Shown here piece by piece: positions 1-8,935 of a stretch of 64,000 nt of DNA. How positions within the stretch are numbered: position 1 is the first letter of the stretch; each line of letters starts with the position of its first letter. Under the pieces are notes generated by a model. That model had not been told where the DNA came from, did not search any database, and was given only the letters and a program-made list of their open reading frames with translations. The translations under genes and the position numbers were made by a program. This stretch comes from CALBPI01 sp963922335 (GTDB lineage Bacteria > Pseudomonadota > Gammaproteobacteria > Steroidobacterales > Woeseiaceae), in the NCBI GenBank assembly GCA_963922335.1, contig CAWUIB010000005.1:124001-188000 (forward strand), written 5' to 3'.

Positions 1-495
1 GGCATGCATCTCGCCCATCTTGGCGTTGGACTATTCACAGTCGGTGCGGTTGTGGTGTCGTCTTTTGGTCTTGAGACAGACAGAGCGATTCGCAGTGGGC
101 AGAGCATCACGGTCGCCGGATACGACATCACGATGGACCGCATTGAAGACGGCACCGGCCCTAACTACGTGGCAAGGCGCGGTACATTCACAGTGAAGCA
201 GGGCGAAGAATCTATTTCGGTGCTGTACCCCGAAAAGCGCAACTACACCACGCAGGTCAGTGAGATGACTGAAGCGGGTATCGATGCGACGCTAGCGCGT
301 GATTTGTTCATTGCGATGGGGGACGATCTCGGTGATGGTTCCTGGTCAGTGCGCGTCCAGTACAAGCCGATGATCCGTTTGATTTGGCTTGGTGCACTGG
401 TCATGGCGTTTGGCGGTTTGTTGGCGATTACGGACGTGCGTTATCGATCGCGGGTAAGAAAACGTAAGCCCGCGGCAAAGGCGGTGGAGGCCTAA
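1..495 (+). CDS. ccmF: Cytochrome c-type biogenesis protein CcmF, C-terminal fragment
   Basis: This is the last ~164 codons of CcmF, the inner-membrane heme lyase subunit that joins heme to apocytochrome c in System I maturation. The frame is already open at base 1, so the start lies upstream of the window. Family hallmarks are visible: the H-x-A-H-x-G stretch near the cut, GPNY around residue 53, a PEKRNY stretch, MTEAGIDA, the RDLFIAMG stretch and a final transmembrane segment ending in DVRYRSR. The tail is lysine/arginine rich and cytoplasmic. ccmG starts 4 bp after the stop, and ccmH and ccmI follow, which confirms the assignment. The product needs the upstream sequence to be complete. 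Confidence 0.95.
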   Translation, partial: GMHLAHLGVGLFTVGAVVVSSFGLETDRAIRSGQSITVAGYDITMDRIEDGTGPNYVARRGTFTVKQGEESISVLYPEKRNYTTQVSEMTEAGIDATLARDLFIAMGDDLGDGSWSVRVQYKPMIRLIWLGALVMAFGGLLAITDVRYRSRVRKRKPAAKAVEA

Positions 496-499
496 CCCG

Positions 500-1015
500 A
501 TGCGTTTCGTGCTGCCGCTTGCTTTGTTCGCCGTGCTTTGTGGCTTATTGGTCATGGGCATTGGTGAAGACCCGACACGAATTCCCTCCCCACTGTTGGA
601 TCGACCTGTGCCGGAATTTGATCTTCAGACGCTCTCCAAGCCTCCTGTGGCCGTGAGCGCGGCCGATTTGCAGGGTGAGCCCGCGTTGCTGAACGTGTGG
701 GGAAGCTGGTGCGTCAACTGCCGTCGCGAGCACGATTTCCTGATGCGGATTTCGCGTGAGATTCCTGTTTTCGGATTGAACTGGAACGATGAGCCCGAGG
801 CGGCTCGGCAGTGGTTGCAGGATCTTGGAGATCCCTATCGATTCTCCGCATTCGATGCTGAGGGCAGGGTGGCCATCGACCTCGGCGTGTACGGCGCGCC
901 CGAAACCTTTTTGCTCGATGGCAATGGCACCATCGTGCACAAGCACGTCGGCGAGCTTAACCCGGAAGTGTGGGCGCGTGATTTCGAACCGCGTCTTTCA
1001 CAATTGCGGCAATGA
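500..1015 (+). CDS. ccmG: Thiol:disulfide interchange protein CcmG (DsbE)
   Basis: CcmG is a membrane-anchored periplasmic thioredoxin-fold reductant that keeps the apocytochrome CXXCH cysteines reduced for heme attachment. The 171-residue protein has one N-terminal membrane anchor (about residues 3-21), the redox motif WCVNC at 70-74 and the cis-proline region GAPET around 132-136. The acidic segment LNWNDEPEAA is typical of DsbE proteins. The length fits the family (about 170-185). A GGAGG Shine-Dalgarno sequence lies 9 bp before the ATG, inside the end of ccmF. The stop overlaps the ccmH start as ATGA, so the two are probably translationally coupled. Confidence 0.95.
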   Translation: MRFVLPLALFAVLCGLLVMGIGEDPTRIPSPLLDRPVPEFDLQTLSKPPVAVSAADLQGEPALLNVWGSWCVNCRREHDFLMRISREIPVFGLNWNDEPEAARQWLQDLGDPYRFSAFDAEGRVAIDLGVYGAPETFLLDGNGTIVHKHVGELNPEVWARDFEPRLSQLRQ

Positions 1016-1443
1016 TGGACAGCGTCATTTCGAAGCTGGCGATCGCGTTGCTGCTTTCGATCGGATTGGTCGCAGAGGTTTCTGCGATCGACCGCGAGGT
1101 TGCCTTCGAAGATGTCGATATGCAGGCGCGTTATCAGCGGGTGATCCACAACATTCGATGTCTCACTTGCCAGAACCAATCGATCAAGGATTCCAATTCG
1201 CCGTTGGCGAGGGACCTTCGCCGCGAAGTTCGAGAACAAATGGCAGGCGGTGCGAGCGACCGTGAGATCTACGCGTTCATGCAAGCTCGGTATGGCGACT
1301 TTGCACTCTACAAGCCGCCACTAAGCGCTAAGACCATTGCGCTATGGTCGTCACCGGCGCTGCTGATGGGGATCGCTATGTTCGTACTGTTTCGAACTCT
1401 GAAGCGTCGTAGTCAGCTCGATATTTCGGTGGACGGAGACTGA
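1012..1443 (+). CDS. ccmH: Cytochrome c-type biogenesis protein CcmH
   Basis: CcmH is a membrane-anchored thiol oxidoreductase of the heme-ligation complex and works with CcmG and CcmF on apocytochrome cysteines. Visible features are a signal sequence (residues 1-25), the RCLTCQNQS active-site motif with C50 and C53, the three-helix domain with the REQMAGGASDREI stretch, and one C-terminal membrane helix (about 108-127). At 143 residues it is the short form without a fused TPR domain; that role is filled by the separate ccmI next door. The start overlaps the ccmG stop (ATGA). A second in-frame ATG three bases later is an alternative start. Confidence 0.95.
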   Translation: MMDSVISKLAIALLLSIGLVAEVSAIDREVAFEDVDMQARYQRVIHNIRCLTCQNQSIKDSNSPLARDLRREVREQMAGGASDREIYAFMQARYGDFALYKPPLSAKTIALWSSPALLMGIAMFVLFRTLKRRSQLDISVDGD

Positions 1444-1444
1444 T

Positions 1445-2464
1445 GTGAGTACCATGTTTTGGGTTGTCTCGACCGCGATGGTGCTTGTGGGTGTGCTGGT
1501 GGCAACGCTGCCACTTTGGCGTGGGCAACGATTGCTCGGTACGCTCGTTGTTGCCGGCGGTGTCTTGATTTGCGTCACCTTGCTCTACCCGATAGCCAGC
1601 AACTACACACCGCGTTCTCCGGCATTCCAGTTAGTCCGCGAGGCAACGGATCGCGAGACGTTTTCATCGGCGGCCGACATGTTGTCAGCGGACCTCCAAA
1701 AGCGACCCGACGACTACCTCGGGTGGGTGGTGCTTGGCGAAGCACGGCTCAGGCTCGGCCAGCCAGTTGAAGCGGTTTCCGCTTTTCGCAAGGCGATGAA
1801 TCTCGCTACAGTTCCCGACCCGGGTTTGATGGTGAAGCTTGGCGATGCGCTCACGCAGGTGACGGGTGGCGAGCGCGGGCTGACGCAGGAAACGGTTCAG
1901 CTCTATCTTGCTGCAAATCAACTGGCGCCGGACGATCCCAATACCATGTTCGCTGCTGGTCTCGCTTACGGAGCACAGGGCGACAATGAGGCTGCGGCCG
2001 ACGTTTGGGAGCGACTCATTCGCGCCTCGGAGCCGCCCGCCGACGTCAAACTCATTCTGCAGCGTCAGATTGCACAATGGCGTGGTGGCACGCCACCTGG
2101 CGATGCGAGTGGGACACAGTTGGCGCTTGAGGTCACCTTGGCTGACGCATTGGTTCGCGACCTTCCAGATACTGCACGGTTGTTTGTTTCGGTTCGAGAT
2201 CCGGCCCAACCCGGCCCGCCGCTAGCTGCGCGCCAGTTGCCGCCGAACTCGTTGCCGCTTTCGCTGACGCTCTCGGACGACGATGCGATGTTGGCTGGAC
2301 GAAACCTCAGTAGTGCGGACGCATTCGTGGTGACTGCACGGATATCCATGTCGGGTGATCCGATCGGTGGCAGTGGGGATTTGCTGGGCACTTTGACCGT
2401 GTCGGCCAGTGAACTTCCGGATACCCCATTACCCTTGCTGATCGACCGAGTGGTCACCCAGTGA
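1445..2464 (+). CDS. ccmI: Cytochrome c maturation protein CcmI (TPR apocytochrome chaperone)
   Basis: CcmI holds the C-terminal helix of apocytochromes c and passes them to CcmH/CcmF. The 339-residue protein has two N-terminal membrane segments (about 4-24 and 32-50), then TPR-type helices (about 85-210, with WVVLGEARLRLGQ and AAGLAYGAQG). A C-terminal beta-rich domain (about 225-335) contains the LFVSVRDP stretch common to gammaproteobacterial CcmI. The start is GTG, one base after the ccmH stop. The gene closes the ccm block, but its stop overlaps the next start by 4 bp, so transcription probably runs on into the thioesterase and tam genes. Confidence 0.9.
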   Translation: MSTMFWVVSTAMVLVGVLVATLPLWRGQRLLGTLVVAGGVLICVTLLYPIASNYTPRSPAFQLVREATDRETFSSAADMLSADLQKRPDDYLGWVVLGEARLRLGQPVEAVSAFRKAMNLATVPDPGLMVKLGDALTQVTGGERGLTQETVQLYLAANQLAPDDPNTMFAAGLAYGAQGDNEAAADVWERLIRASEPPADVKLILQRQIAQWRGGTPPGDASGTQLALEVTLADALVRDLPDTARLFVSVRDPAQPGPPLAARQLPPNSLPLSLTLSDDDAMLAGRNLSSADAFVVTARISMSGDPIGGSGDLLGTLTVSASELPDTPLPLLIDRVVTQ

Positions 2465-2871
2465 GTAATTCGTTGTCCGACCCGGCGAACCATTGCTTTG
2501 CGTGCGGGCCGACTAACCCGATTGGACTTCGATTGAAGTTCAGTATGGAGGGTGATGTTTGCGTTGCCACATTTACCCCAGGCGAGCATCACGTCGGCTA
2601 CAACGATGTGGTGCACGGTGGGCTCTTGTTCACGGCGCTTGATGATGTAATGGCGAACTGGTTGTATCTGCAATCCGTGACCGCCTACACCGCTAAAGCG
2701 TCTGTACGCTATCGCCGACATGCGAGAGTGGGTGAGGCGTTGGCACTAAGAGGCGAGTGTCTTTCACGCAGACGACGGCATGTCACGTTGAAAGGTAGCG
2801 CGACCGAAGTGTCCTCCGGGGATATTGTCTGTGAGACCGAAGCGGTGTTCATGACCGCTTCTCCCGAATAA
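2461..2871 (+). CDS. PaaI-family hotdog-fold thioesterase
   Basis: A 136-residue hotdog-fold protein that probably hydrolyses acyl-CoA thioesters. The N-terminus carries the CFACG motif (C12, C15), seen in a PaaI-like subgroup with the pattern NHCFACGPxNPxGL. The hotdog active-site loop VHGG is at 51-54, followed by a helix beginning LLFTALDDVM. The substrate cannot be read from the sequence. The start is GTG and overlaps the ccmI stop by 4 bp, a strong sign of translational coupling. It sits between cytochrome maturation and outer-membrane assembly genes, which gives no direct functional clue. Confidence 0.85.
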   Translation: MSNSLSDPANHCFACGPTNPIGLRLKFSMEGDVCVATFTPGEHHVGYNDVVHGGLLFTALDDVMANWLYLQSVTAYTAKASVRYRRHARVGEALALRGECLSRRRRHVTLKGSATEVSSGDIVCETEAVFMTASPE

Positions 2872-2889
2872 GCTCGACGCCGAGCGCCC

Positions 2890-4623
2890 TTGCTTACGCC
2901 AGTTTCAAGAAAGCTCTACGCGCTACTCGCGGCAGTCCTGCTGTTCACCAGTGTGTCCGTTGCAAGCGCACGCGTGACGTACTCGGAACTCGAGGTGGCG
3001 CTTCGAGAGAACGTCTCGGCTTATTTGACGTTGGAACGGCTTGGGTGTGATGTTTCGGCCGCCGATATTGATCGGGGGTTAGCCGCAGCACCGGATCAAA
3101 TCTCTGAAGCGTTGCAGGCGCTCGGGTATTACACGCCCACGATTCAGTTCCGCCTCGAACAGGCCGCAGATTGTTGGGTGGTTTTTGTCGATCTAAAGCC
3201 AGGGCCACGCGTCACCTACCGCGAATTTGATATCAGTATGGTTGGGGATGCTGCAGATGATCCTGTCGTTCGGGCACGTCTGGATGCACTACCTTTGCGT
3301 TCTGGTGTTGCACTTGATCATGGTGCGTATACCGACGCGAAGCGTGGGCTGAAGCGACTGCTTGCCAGCCGAGGATATCTGGAGGCGGAATTCGAGACAT
3401 CAAAGCTCGAGGTGTCGGTTGATAGCCTGCAGGCTGATGTGATCTGGGACGTCGTGTCCGGACCCAGATACCGAATCGGCGAAATCTCGATTCAGCAGGA
3501 AGCGTTTGATGACGCACTTGTGCGGCGATTCATTACGCTCAAGTCCGGAGATTTCTTTGATCGATCCGCGCTACAGCGTCAACAAAGGGCGCTTCAGTCG
3601 AGCGCGTTGATCGCCACGGCCAGTGTGAACGCGGACACCGAATCCAGTCGCGGAAAGACGGTCCCGGTTTCGATTGTTATTGAACCGGTAGAGCGTATTG
3701 GCTACTTCACAGGAGTTGGTGTCTCAACAGACCGTGGACCTAGAGTCAGGGCGGGGTACCGCAACCGTCGCGTCAATGACAAAGGGCACCAAGTTGACGT
3801 TGATCTTCGCGCGTCACCGGTGTTGAGTGAGGCCTCTGCACGATACCGAAGACCATTGGCGAATCCTCTGGTCGAGTGGGAGTCGTATCAGTGGGCGGCC
3901 AACGCCGAGCGCACCGACACGTCGGAGAGTGATGTCGCGCAAGTTGGTTGGGAGAGAATTCGCGTACTCGACAACGGTTGGATCGCGACTTATGGCCTGC
4001 AGGCAAGCCGAACCGAGTTCGTCGTCGCGGGTTCTGAAGATTCGACAACGTTGCTAATGCCGGTTGCCGGATTCAGTCGGCGACAGGCTGACAGTGACAC
4101 CAATCCCCGGTCTGGTTATGCAACTGACTTCAACTTTCGCACTGCCAGTGAATCCGCTTTCTCGACGACCAGCTTCTTCCAGGCCTACGTTCGCCAGACA
4201 TATCTGCGACCCGTCGGTGATAACGGGCGGCTGAAATTCCGGGGCGAACTGGGTTACACGTGGCGAGACGATTTCGATGCGCTACCGCCGGAGATTCGGT
4301 TCTTTGCGGGTGGCGATAACAGTGTCCGCGGTTATGATTTCGAGACAATCGGCCCAACCGATTCCGAGGGGCGCGTGCTCGGCGGGAGCCGACTGGCGGT
4401 GGGGAGCATCGAATACGAGTTCGATTTCACCGCCACGTTTGGTGTCGCTGCTTTTTTTGATGTTGGCAGTGCGTTTGATGGCGGTGCTCCCGAGTGGCGA
4501 CGCGGTACCGGGCTCGGTGTGGTGTGGCGCTCACCGGTCGGACCTCTGCGCGCTTATCTCGGCCACGCACTGGATGGCGAACGCGGCGTGCGGCTACACG
4601 TCAATTTCGGTTCAGACCTATGA
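2890..4623 (+). CDS. tamA: TamA, Omp85-family translocation and assembly module outer-membrane protein
   Basis: TamA is an outer-membrane beta-barrel of the Omp85 family that works with TamB in outer-membrane protein insertion and, in recent models, phospholipid transport. The 577-residue protein has a signal peptide ending in ASA (about residue 26), three POTRA-like repeats (about 30-270) and a 16-strand barrel domain. The barrel contains the VRGY lid-lock motif in GGDNSVRGY at 474-482 and ends in an aromatic-poor NFGSDL terminus. The length matches TamA (about 570-580). The start is TTG, chosen because it places the signal peptide correctly; no better ATG is available. Its stop overlaps the tamB start (ATGA). 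Confidence 0.93.
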   Translation: MLTPVSRKLYALLAAVLLFTSVSVASARVTYSELEVALRENVSAYLTLERLGCDVSAADIDRGLAAAPDQISEALQALGYYTPTIQFRLEQAADCWVVFVDLKPGPRVTYREFDISMVGDAADDPVVRARLDALPLRSGVALDHGAYTDAKRGLKRLLASRGYLEAEFETSKLEVSVDSLQADVIWDVVSGPRYRIGEISIQQEAFDDALVRRFITLKSGDFFDRSALQRQQRALQSSALIATASVNADTESSRGKTVPVSIVIEPVERIGYFTGVGVSTDRGPRVRAGYRNRRVNDKGHQVDVDLRASPVLSEASARYRRPLANPLVEWESYQWAANAERTDTSESDVAQVGWERIRVLDNGWIATYGLQASRTEFVVAGSEDSTTLLMPVAGFSRRQADSDTNPRSGYATDFNFRTASESAFSTTSFFQAYVRQTYLRPVGDNGRLKFRGELGYTWRDDFDALPPEIRFFAGGDNSVRGYDFETIGPTDSEGRVLGGSRLAVGSIEYEFDFTATFGVAAFFDVGSAFDGGAPEWRRGTGLGVVWRSPVGPLRAYLGHALDGERGVRLHVNFGSDL

Positions 4624-7600
4624 AAGGGGCCAAGTGGTTACGACGTGTATCGTGGACCGTCATCGGGTTGTTGGTTCTCATGATCACCTTGGTTTGGTTG
4701 GCGCTGGGCACAGCGCCCGGCGCCCGATTTGTGCTTGGGCTGGTACTTGAGCAAACAGACGATCTCGTCAGCGTCGAACGGGTTGAGGGCAGCTTTCTGG
4801 GCGGTCTGAGGCTAAGCGGCATCGACATTGACGCCGGCGAGGCAAAAGTACGTGTGAGCACAGCGAATCTGGAGGTCTCTTCACAGGTCCTCTTTGACTT
4901 TCGACAAGTCGTGGTCCACGCGTTCGACCTGGATGGTGTGGCAATCATGCTACCTGAGGGAGAGAAGCCCGGTGGGCCGACACCGATAAGCGATGTGATC
5001 CTTCCGGAACTGCCCAAAATCGAGTTGCCGATTGAGGTTCTGGTCCGTCGGTTCGGGGTTACGAACGGCGTGGTAAAGCAAGGTGGCGAAACGGTATTCG
5101 ACTGGAAGACGCTATCGATATCGGGTGCATTGAAATCGGGTCGAGTTCAGGGGCTCGATCTGGATTTGATGACTGACTCATACGGACTCTCCATCGATGG
5201 CGACTGCGAGCTCGGTGGTGCGCTCCAGCATGATCTCTCGATGGTGTTCCGGGTATCGCCCGAGGCTCAGATGCCCGGTGCCTCAATCAAGCTCAACGGT
5301 AGCCGTGAGCGCATCGAGTTGGACGGCGCCATCGACAACCTTTTCGATGCAAACCTCGAGGGTTTTCTATCGTTTCCGGTTGAACAGCCCGTTACTGGTG
5401 CGCTCGCGCTTGAGTCACCGAGCGGTAGCTTTAGCCGCGATGGTCGCGAAGTGTCTTGGCGCGACCTTGGTGTCAGTGTTGAAGGCCGACTCTCTGAATG
5501 GAGATCGACGGGAACGTCTTTTGTTACTGCTGACATTGCTCCAGCTACACAGCTACGTTGGACGATCGCCGGCGCATCCCACACGATCTCTGTTGAGGAT
5601 TTGGTTTTTGAGCCTGTGTCGGGCGGGCGGGCGCATGTCAGCGGCGAGTACGATTGGATTGCGCAGCATGTCGTCGGCGCGCTAGCGGCGTCGTTCGATC
5701 AGTCGGAGATCGATGTCACCGGTGACTGGTCATTTGTTAGTGGTGGCGAGCTGCGTGGGAATCTTTCGGTGGGTGATGTCGGGGCGCTTTTGCCTGGCGC
5801 GTCTGGGAGCGGAACTGCGACATTCGAAGTGAGCGGGACCGTTGATGCATTCAGCGCGGAAGCGGACGTCATGGTCCCCAATCTGAGCTTGTTCGGTGCG
5901 ATCGTTGATACGGCTTCGATCGAGTTGTCTGTTGATCCTAGTGGTGGAGTGGATGCGGCATTACTGGCGAATCGATTGGTCTATCAGGGTCAATCCGTTA
6001 GTGATCTTGAGTTGACGATTGAGGGCACCGAGGGTCTGCACGATATCGCTTTGTCTGCGGCGACTGGCACCGGATTCGATTCGCTTGCGGTGATCGCGAA
6101 AGGTCGTCTGGAGAATCGGGCAGTTTGGAAGGGCGACTTGGAGGCGCTTTCCGTTCTGATTAAGCCTGGGCGCATGGATGCACTCTCGCTGGAGCTGCAG
6201 GCACCAACCCGCTTGCAGATCGCAACGAACCGTTTTTTCTGGGAAGCAGGGTGTATCGCGGTCGATGTTTACGGGGAACTTTGTGCAACCGCGGGTTGGG
6301 TAGACGGAAAATTCGAGACGCTGAAGGTTAGATCCGAGCGTTTCGATCTGGGGATTCTGCCGGCCAATGACAACAGCCCAAGGCTGGAGGGAGCGGTCAG
6401 TGTGGCGGCGGATTTGTTCGGCACAATCGCGCAACTGAACGGAACGCTCGTGGCTTCACTGATAGACGCAGGTATTGCTCTGTCGGGAGATCAGGAGCGC
6501 ATCGATATCAATCGAGGTGAGTTGGCGGTCGAGTGGCAATCGGGCGCATTGAATGCCACGGGTTCCATGAGCTCAGTCGGGAGTTCCAACCTGCGTGCAA
6601 CCCTTTCGACAGCAACATGGTTGGACCCGACCCAACCGATATCCGGTGAGATGGTTTTTGAGCTGCCGCAATTGAACCGGTGGGACGGACTCACCGAGGA
6701 CGTTCGCTCTGTGAAGGGTTCGGTTTATGGCGTGCTGTCGGTAGCAGGCAGTGCGGTTGCGCCGCGCCTAAATGCGGATATTCGCCTCCAGGATGCCACT
6801 GCCGAGATCGTGCCGCTTAACATTGCGATAGACCAATTGTCGGCTACCGTGAAGGGTGATCCGTTTGATGTTCTCGACGCCACTGTTGTCGGCAGCAGTG
6901 GTGGTGGTAGTGCGCGCTTTGCAGGGCAGCTGGGGCTCGTCGACGGATCGCCTTTTGTTAATGGCAAACTCGTCGCAAAGGATGCTTTGCTCGTTGATCT
7001 TGATGCGCTGCGCTTGAAGGCGTCGTCCGACCTTTCGATCAACTGGCATCCCAGCAGTATCGCTGTACGCGGTCGGGCTGAGATTGCAGACTCCGGTGTG
7101 ATCATTCGATCGCTGCCGGACAGTGCGGTGGTCGTGTCTCCGGATGCAGTGATCATCCAGGACGACATCGAGGATCCGTTGGAAGAGCAGAGGTTTCAGC
7201 ATATTGACGTTGCGCTCGTATTTGGCGATCGAGTGTCGCTGGCAGGCTTTGGGCTCAAGACGGACGTCACGGGAGGACTGCGTATTCGTCAGTTTTCGGA
7301 TGCTGAGCTACAAGCGGATGGTCGACTGACGCTGCGTGATGCGAGCTACGCGGCGTATGGACAGACCTTGAGCGTCACTCGCGGCACTCTAGACTTTGAC
7401 GGCTCGATTGATTCTCCGGTCTTGTCGCTGCGCGCTGAGCGTGCTCTCGATACGGGGCGTGTCGGAATCGATATAGATGGCACGCCCGATGCACTCACGA
7501 GTGAGCTGTTTTCCGAACCTGAGCGAACGGATGCCGAAAAACTAAGCTTGCTCCTGACCGGTCGCAGCTTGTCGGATACAGACTCGGACGATGGTGTCAG

Positions 7601-7895
7601 TCTCGCAGATGCCGCAATCACATTAGGGCTTAAGCGTGCTTTCGGTGTGAGCGATGCGATTCGAAGTAGTGTCGGACTCGATGAGTTGTCTATCGACGGC
7701 AGCGGTAGCGATGGGCGTATTCTTGCGGGCAAGCAGTTGTCGAAGCGCATCTACCTGCAATACGCCTATGGCGTTTTCGACCAATTGTCGAACGTATTGC
7801 TGCGATTTCAGATCAATGACCGGCTTGCACTCGAATCCGTCTCCGGCGAGGAACAGGCGTTTGACTTGATCTACCAGGTCGGTGGCGAGCAGTAA
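4620..7895 (+). CDS. tamB: TamB, translocation and assembly module inner-membrane subunit
   Basis: TamB is a long periplasm-spanning protein anchored in the inner membrane. It forms a beta-taco groove and partners TamA; the AsmA/TamB family is implicated in lipid transport and barrel assembly. The predicted 1091-residue protein has one N-terminal membrane helix (about 11-31), then a long run of amphipathic beta-strands, and the C-terminal TamB/DUF490 domain (about 760-1091) with LLLTGRSLSD and KQLSKRIYLQYAYG. The frame is open further upstream, but ATG 4620 overlaps the tamA stop as ATGA and gives the expected membrane anchor. It is somewhat shorter than E. coli TamB (about 1260 residues). 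Confidence 0.93.
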   Translation: MKGAKWLRRVSWTVIGLLVLMITLVWLALGTAPGARFVLGLVLEQTDDLVSVERVEGSFLGGLRLSGIDIDAGEAKVRVSTANLEVSSQVLFDFRQVVVHAFDLDGVAIMLPEGEKPGGPTPISDVILPELPKIELPIEVLVRRFGVTNGVVKQGGETVFDWKTLSISGALKSGRVQGLDLDLMTDSYGLSIDGDCELGGALQHDLSMVFRVSPEAQMPGASIKLNGSRERIELDGAIDNLFDANLEGFLSFPVEQPVTGALALESPSGSFSRDGREVSWRDLGVSVEGRLSEWRSTGTSFVTADIAPATQLRWTIAGASHTISVEDLVFEPVSGGRAHVSGEYDWIAQHVVGALAASFDQSEIDVTGDWSFVSGGELRGNLSVGDVGALLPGASGSGTATFEVSGTVDAFSAEADVMVPNLSLFGAIVDTASIELSVDPSGGVDAALLANRLVYQGQSVSDLELTIEGTEGLHDIALSAATGTGFDSLAVIAKGRLENRAVWKGDLEALSVLIKPGRMDALSLELQAPTRLQIATNRFFWEAGCIAVDVYGELCATAGWVDGKFETLKVRSERFDLGILPANDNSPRLEGAVSVAADLFGTIAQLNGTLVASLIDAGIALSGDQERIDINRGELAVEWQSGALNATGSMSSVGSSNLRATLSTATWLDPTQPISGEMVFELPQLNRWDGLTEDVRSVKGSVYGVLSVAGSAVAPRLNADIRLQDATAEIVPLNIAIDQLSATVKGDPFDVLDATVVGSSGGGSARFAGQLGLVDGSPFVNGKLVAKDALLVDLDALRLKASSDLSINWHPSSIAVRGRAEIADSGVIIRSLPDSAVVVSPDAVIIQDDIEDPLEEQRFQHIDVALVFGDRVSLAGFGLKTDVTGGLRIRQFSDAELQADGRLTLRDASYAAYGQTLSVTRGTLDFDGSIDSPVLSLRAERALDTGRVGIDIDGTPDALTSELFSEPERTDAEKLSLLLTGRSLSDTDSDDGVSLADAAITLGLKRAFGVSDAIRSSVGLDELSIDGSGSDGRILAGKQLSKRIYLQYAYGVFDQLSNVLLRFQINDRLALESVSGEEQAFDLIYQVGGEQ

Positions 7896-7922
7896 GCGCA
7901 TCGCATGAGCACCCAATGTCCG

Positions 7923-7928
7923 TATAAT
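7923..7928 (+). promoter_or_regulatory. Consensus -10 hexamer upstream of nitronate monooxygenase
   Basis: A perfect TATAAT sits 35 bp before the ATG of the nitronate monooxygenase gene, in the short gap after tamB. No good -35 hexamer lies 16-18 bp upstream (ATCGCA is the best), so the promoter is inferred from the -10 alone. Confidence 0.45.
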
Positions 7929-7962
7929 GCGCGGGTCTTTGGGTCTTCAGGATTCGACTGCT

Positions 7963-8931
7963 ATGTCACTACCGAGCGTTCTTGAGAATCGCCTGTCCAT
8001 CCCTGTTGTCGGTGCGCCGATGTTCATCTGTTCCGGGCCAGAGCTCGTTATTGAGCAGTGCAAAGCAGGAATTGTTGGTTCGTTCCCCGCACTCAATGCT
8101 CGGCCTCAGTCTTTGCTCGATGACTGGCTAAGTCAGATCAAGGAAACCCTCGACGCGGAGCGTGCGGCAAATCCTGATAAGCCCATTGCGCCATTTGCCG
8201 TAAATCAGATCTGCCATGCGAGCAACGATCGGCTCGAGGCCGACATGGAAACCTGCGTGAAGCATGAGGTGCCGATCATCATCACAAGCCTCCGGCCGCC
8301 AAAAGCCGTCGTGGATGCAACGCACAGCTACGGTGGTGTCGTATTCCATGACGTGATTAATCTTCGGCACGCCCGCAAGGCGATCTCCGAGGGCGTGGAT
8401 GGCATCATCGCTGTGTGTGCCGGAGCCGGAGGACACGCAGGTACGCTAAGCCCGTTTGCGCTCGTGAAGGAGCTCCGAGCTGAGTTCGACGGTACGATTT
8501 TGCTGTCCGGCGCGATGAGTACCGGTCAGGATGTGCTTGCGGCGCAGGCTATGGGTGCCGATCTCGCGTACATAGGTTCTCGCTTCATCGCGACGGCGGA
8601 AGCGAACGCCGTACCTGAATACAAGCAGATGCTCGTGGACAGCGTCGCTTCCGATATTGTCTACAGCTCGCTGTTCACTGGCGTACTCGGCAACTACCTG
8701 AAGCCCAGTATTGAAAATGCCGGTATGGATCCGGACAACTTGCCCTCGGCCGACAAATCCACCATGAATTTCGGCAGCGGCGGCAACACGAAAAGTAAAG
8801 CATGGAAAGATATCTGGGGTGCTGGTCAGGGCGTGGGCAGTATCCACGAAATCGTCCCCGTCGGGGAGCTCATTGAACAGATGCGTGAGGAGTACCACGC
8901 AGTTCGGCAGCGCCTTCAGCTAGCGAGCTAA
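7963..8931 (+). CDS. Nitronate monooxygenase (2-nitropropane dioxygenase family)
   Basis: An FMN-dependent TIM-barrel enzyme that oxidises alkyl nitronates such as propionate 3-nitronate to carbonyl compounds and nitrite. The 322-residue product begins with the family's GAPMF phosphate-binding strand and carries the key motif CAGAGGHAGT with the putative catalytic base H158. A GSRFIATAEA segment binds the flavin phosphate. An upstream in-frame ATG at 7927 lies within the putative -10 element, so ATG 7963 is preferred. The C-terminal KAWKDIWGAGQG stretch is typical of the family. The fluoride channel gene follows 4 bp later and is probably co-transcribed. Confidence 0.92.
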   Translation: MSLPSVLENRLSIPVVGAPMFICSGPELVIEQCKAGIVGSFPALNARPQSLLDDWLSQIKETLDAERAANPDKPIAPFAVNQICHASNDRLEADMETCVKHEVPIIITSLRPPKAVVDATHSYGGVVFHDVINLRHARKAISEGVDGIIAVCAGAGGHAGTLSPFALVKELRAEFDGTILLSGAMSTGQDVLAAQAMGADLAYIGSRFIATAEANAVPEYKQMLVDSVASDIVYSSLFTGVLGNYLKPSIENAGMDPDNLPSADKSTMNFGSGGNTKSKAWKDIWGAGQGVGSIHEIVPVGELIEQMREEYHAVRQRLQLAS

Positions 8932-8935
8932 CCGC

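Noticed and set aside
6725..7202. Minus-strand frames of about 145 codons inside tamB
   Set aside because: They are shadows of the long, homologous tamB frame with low-complexity Ser/Arg-rich translations.
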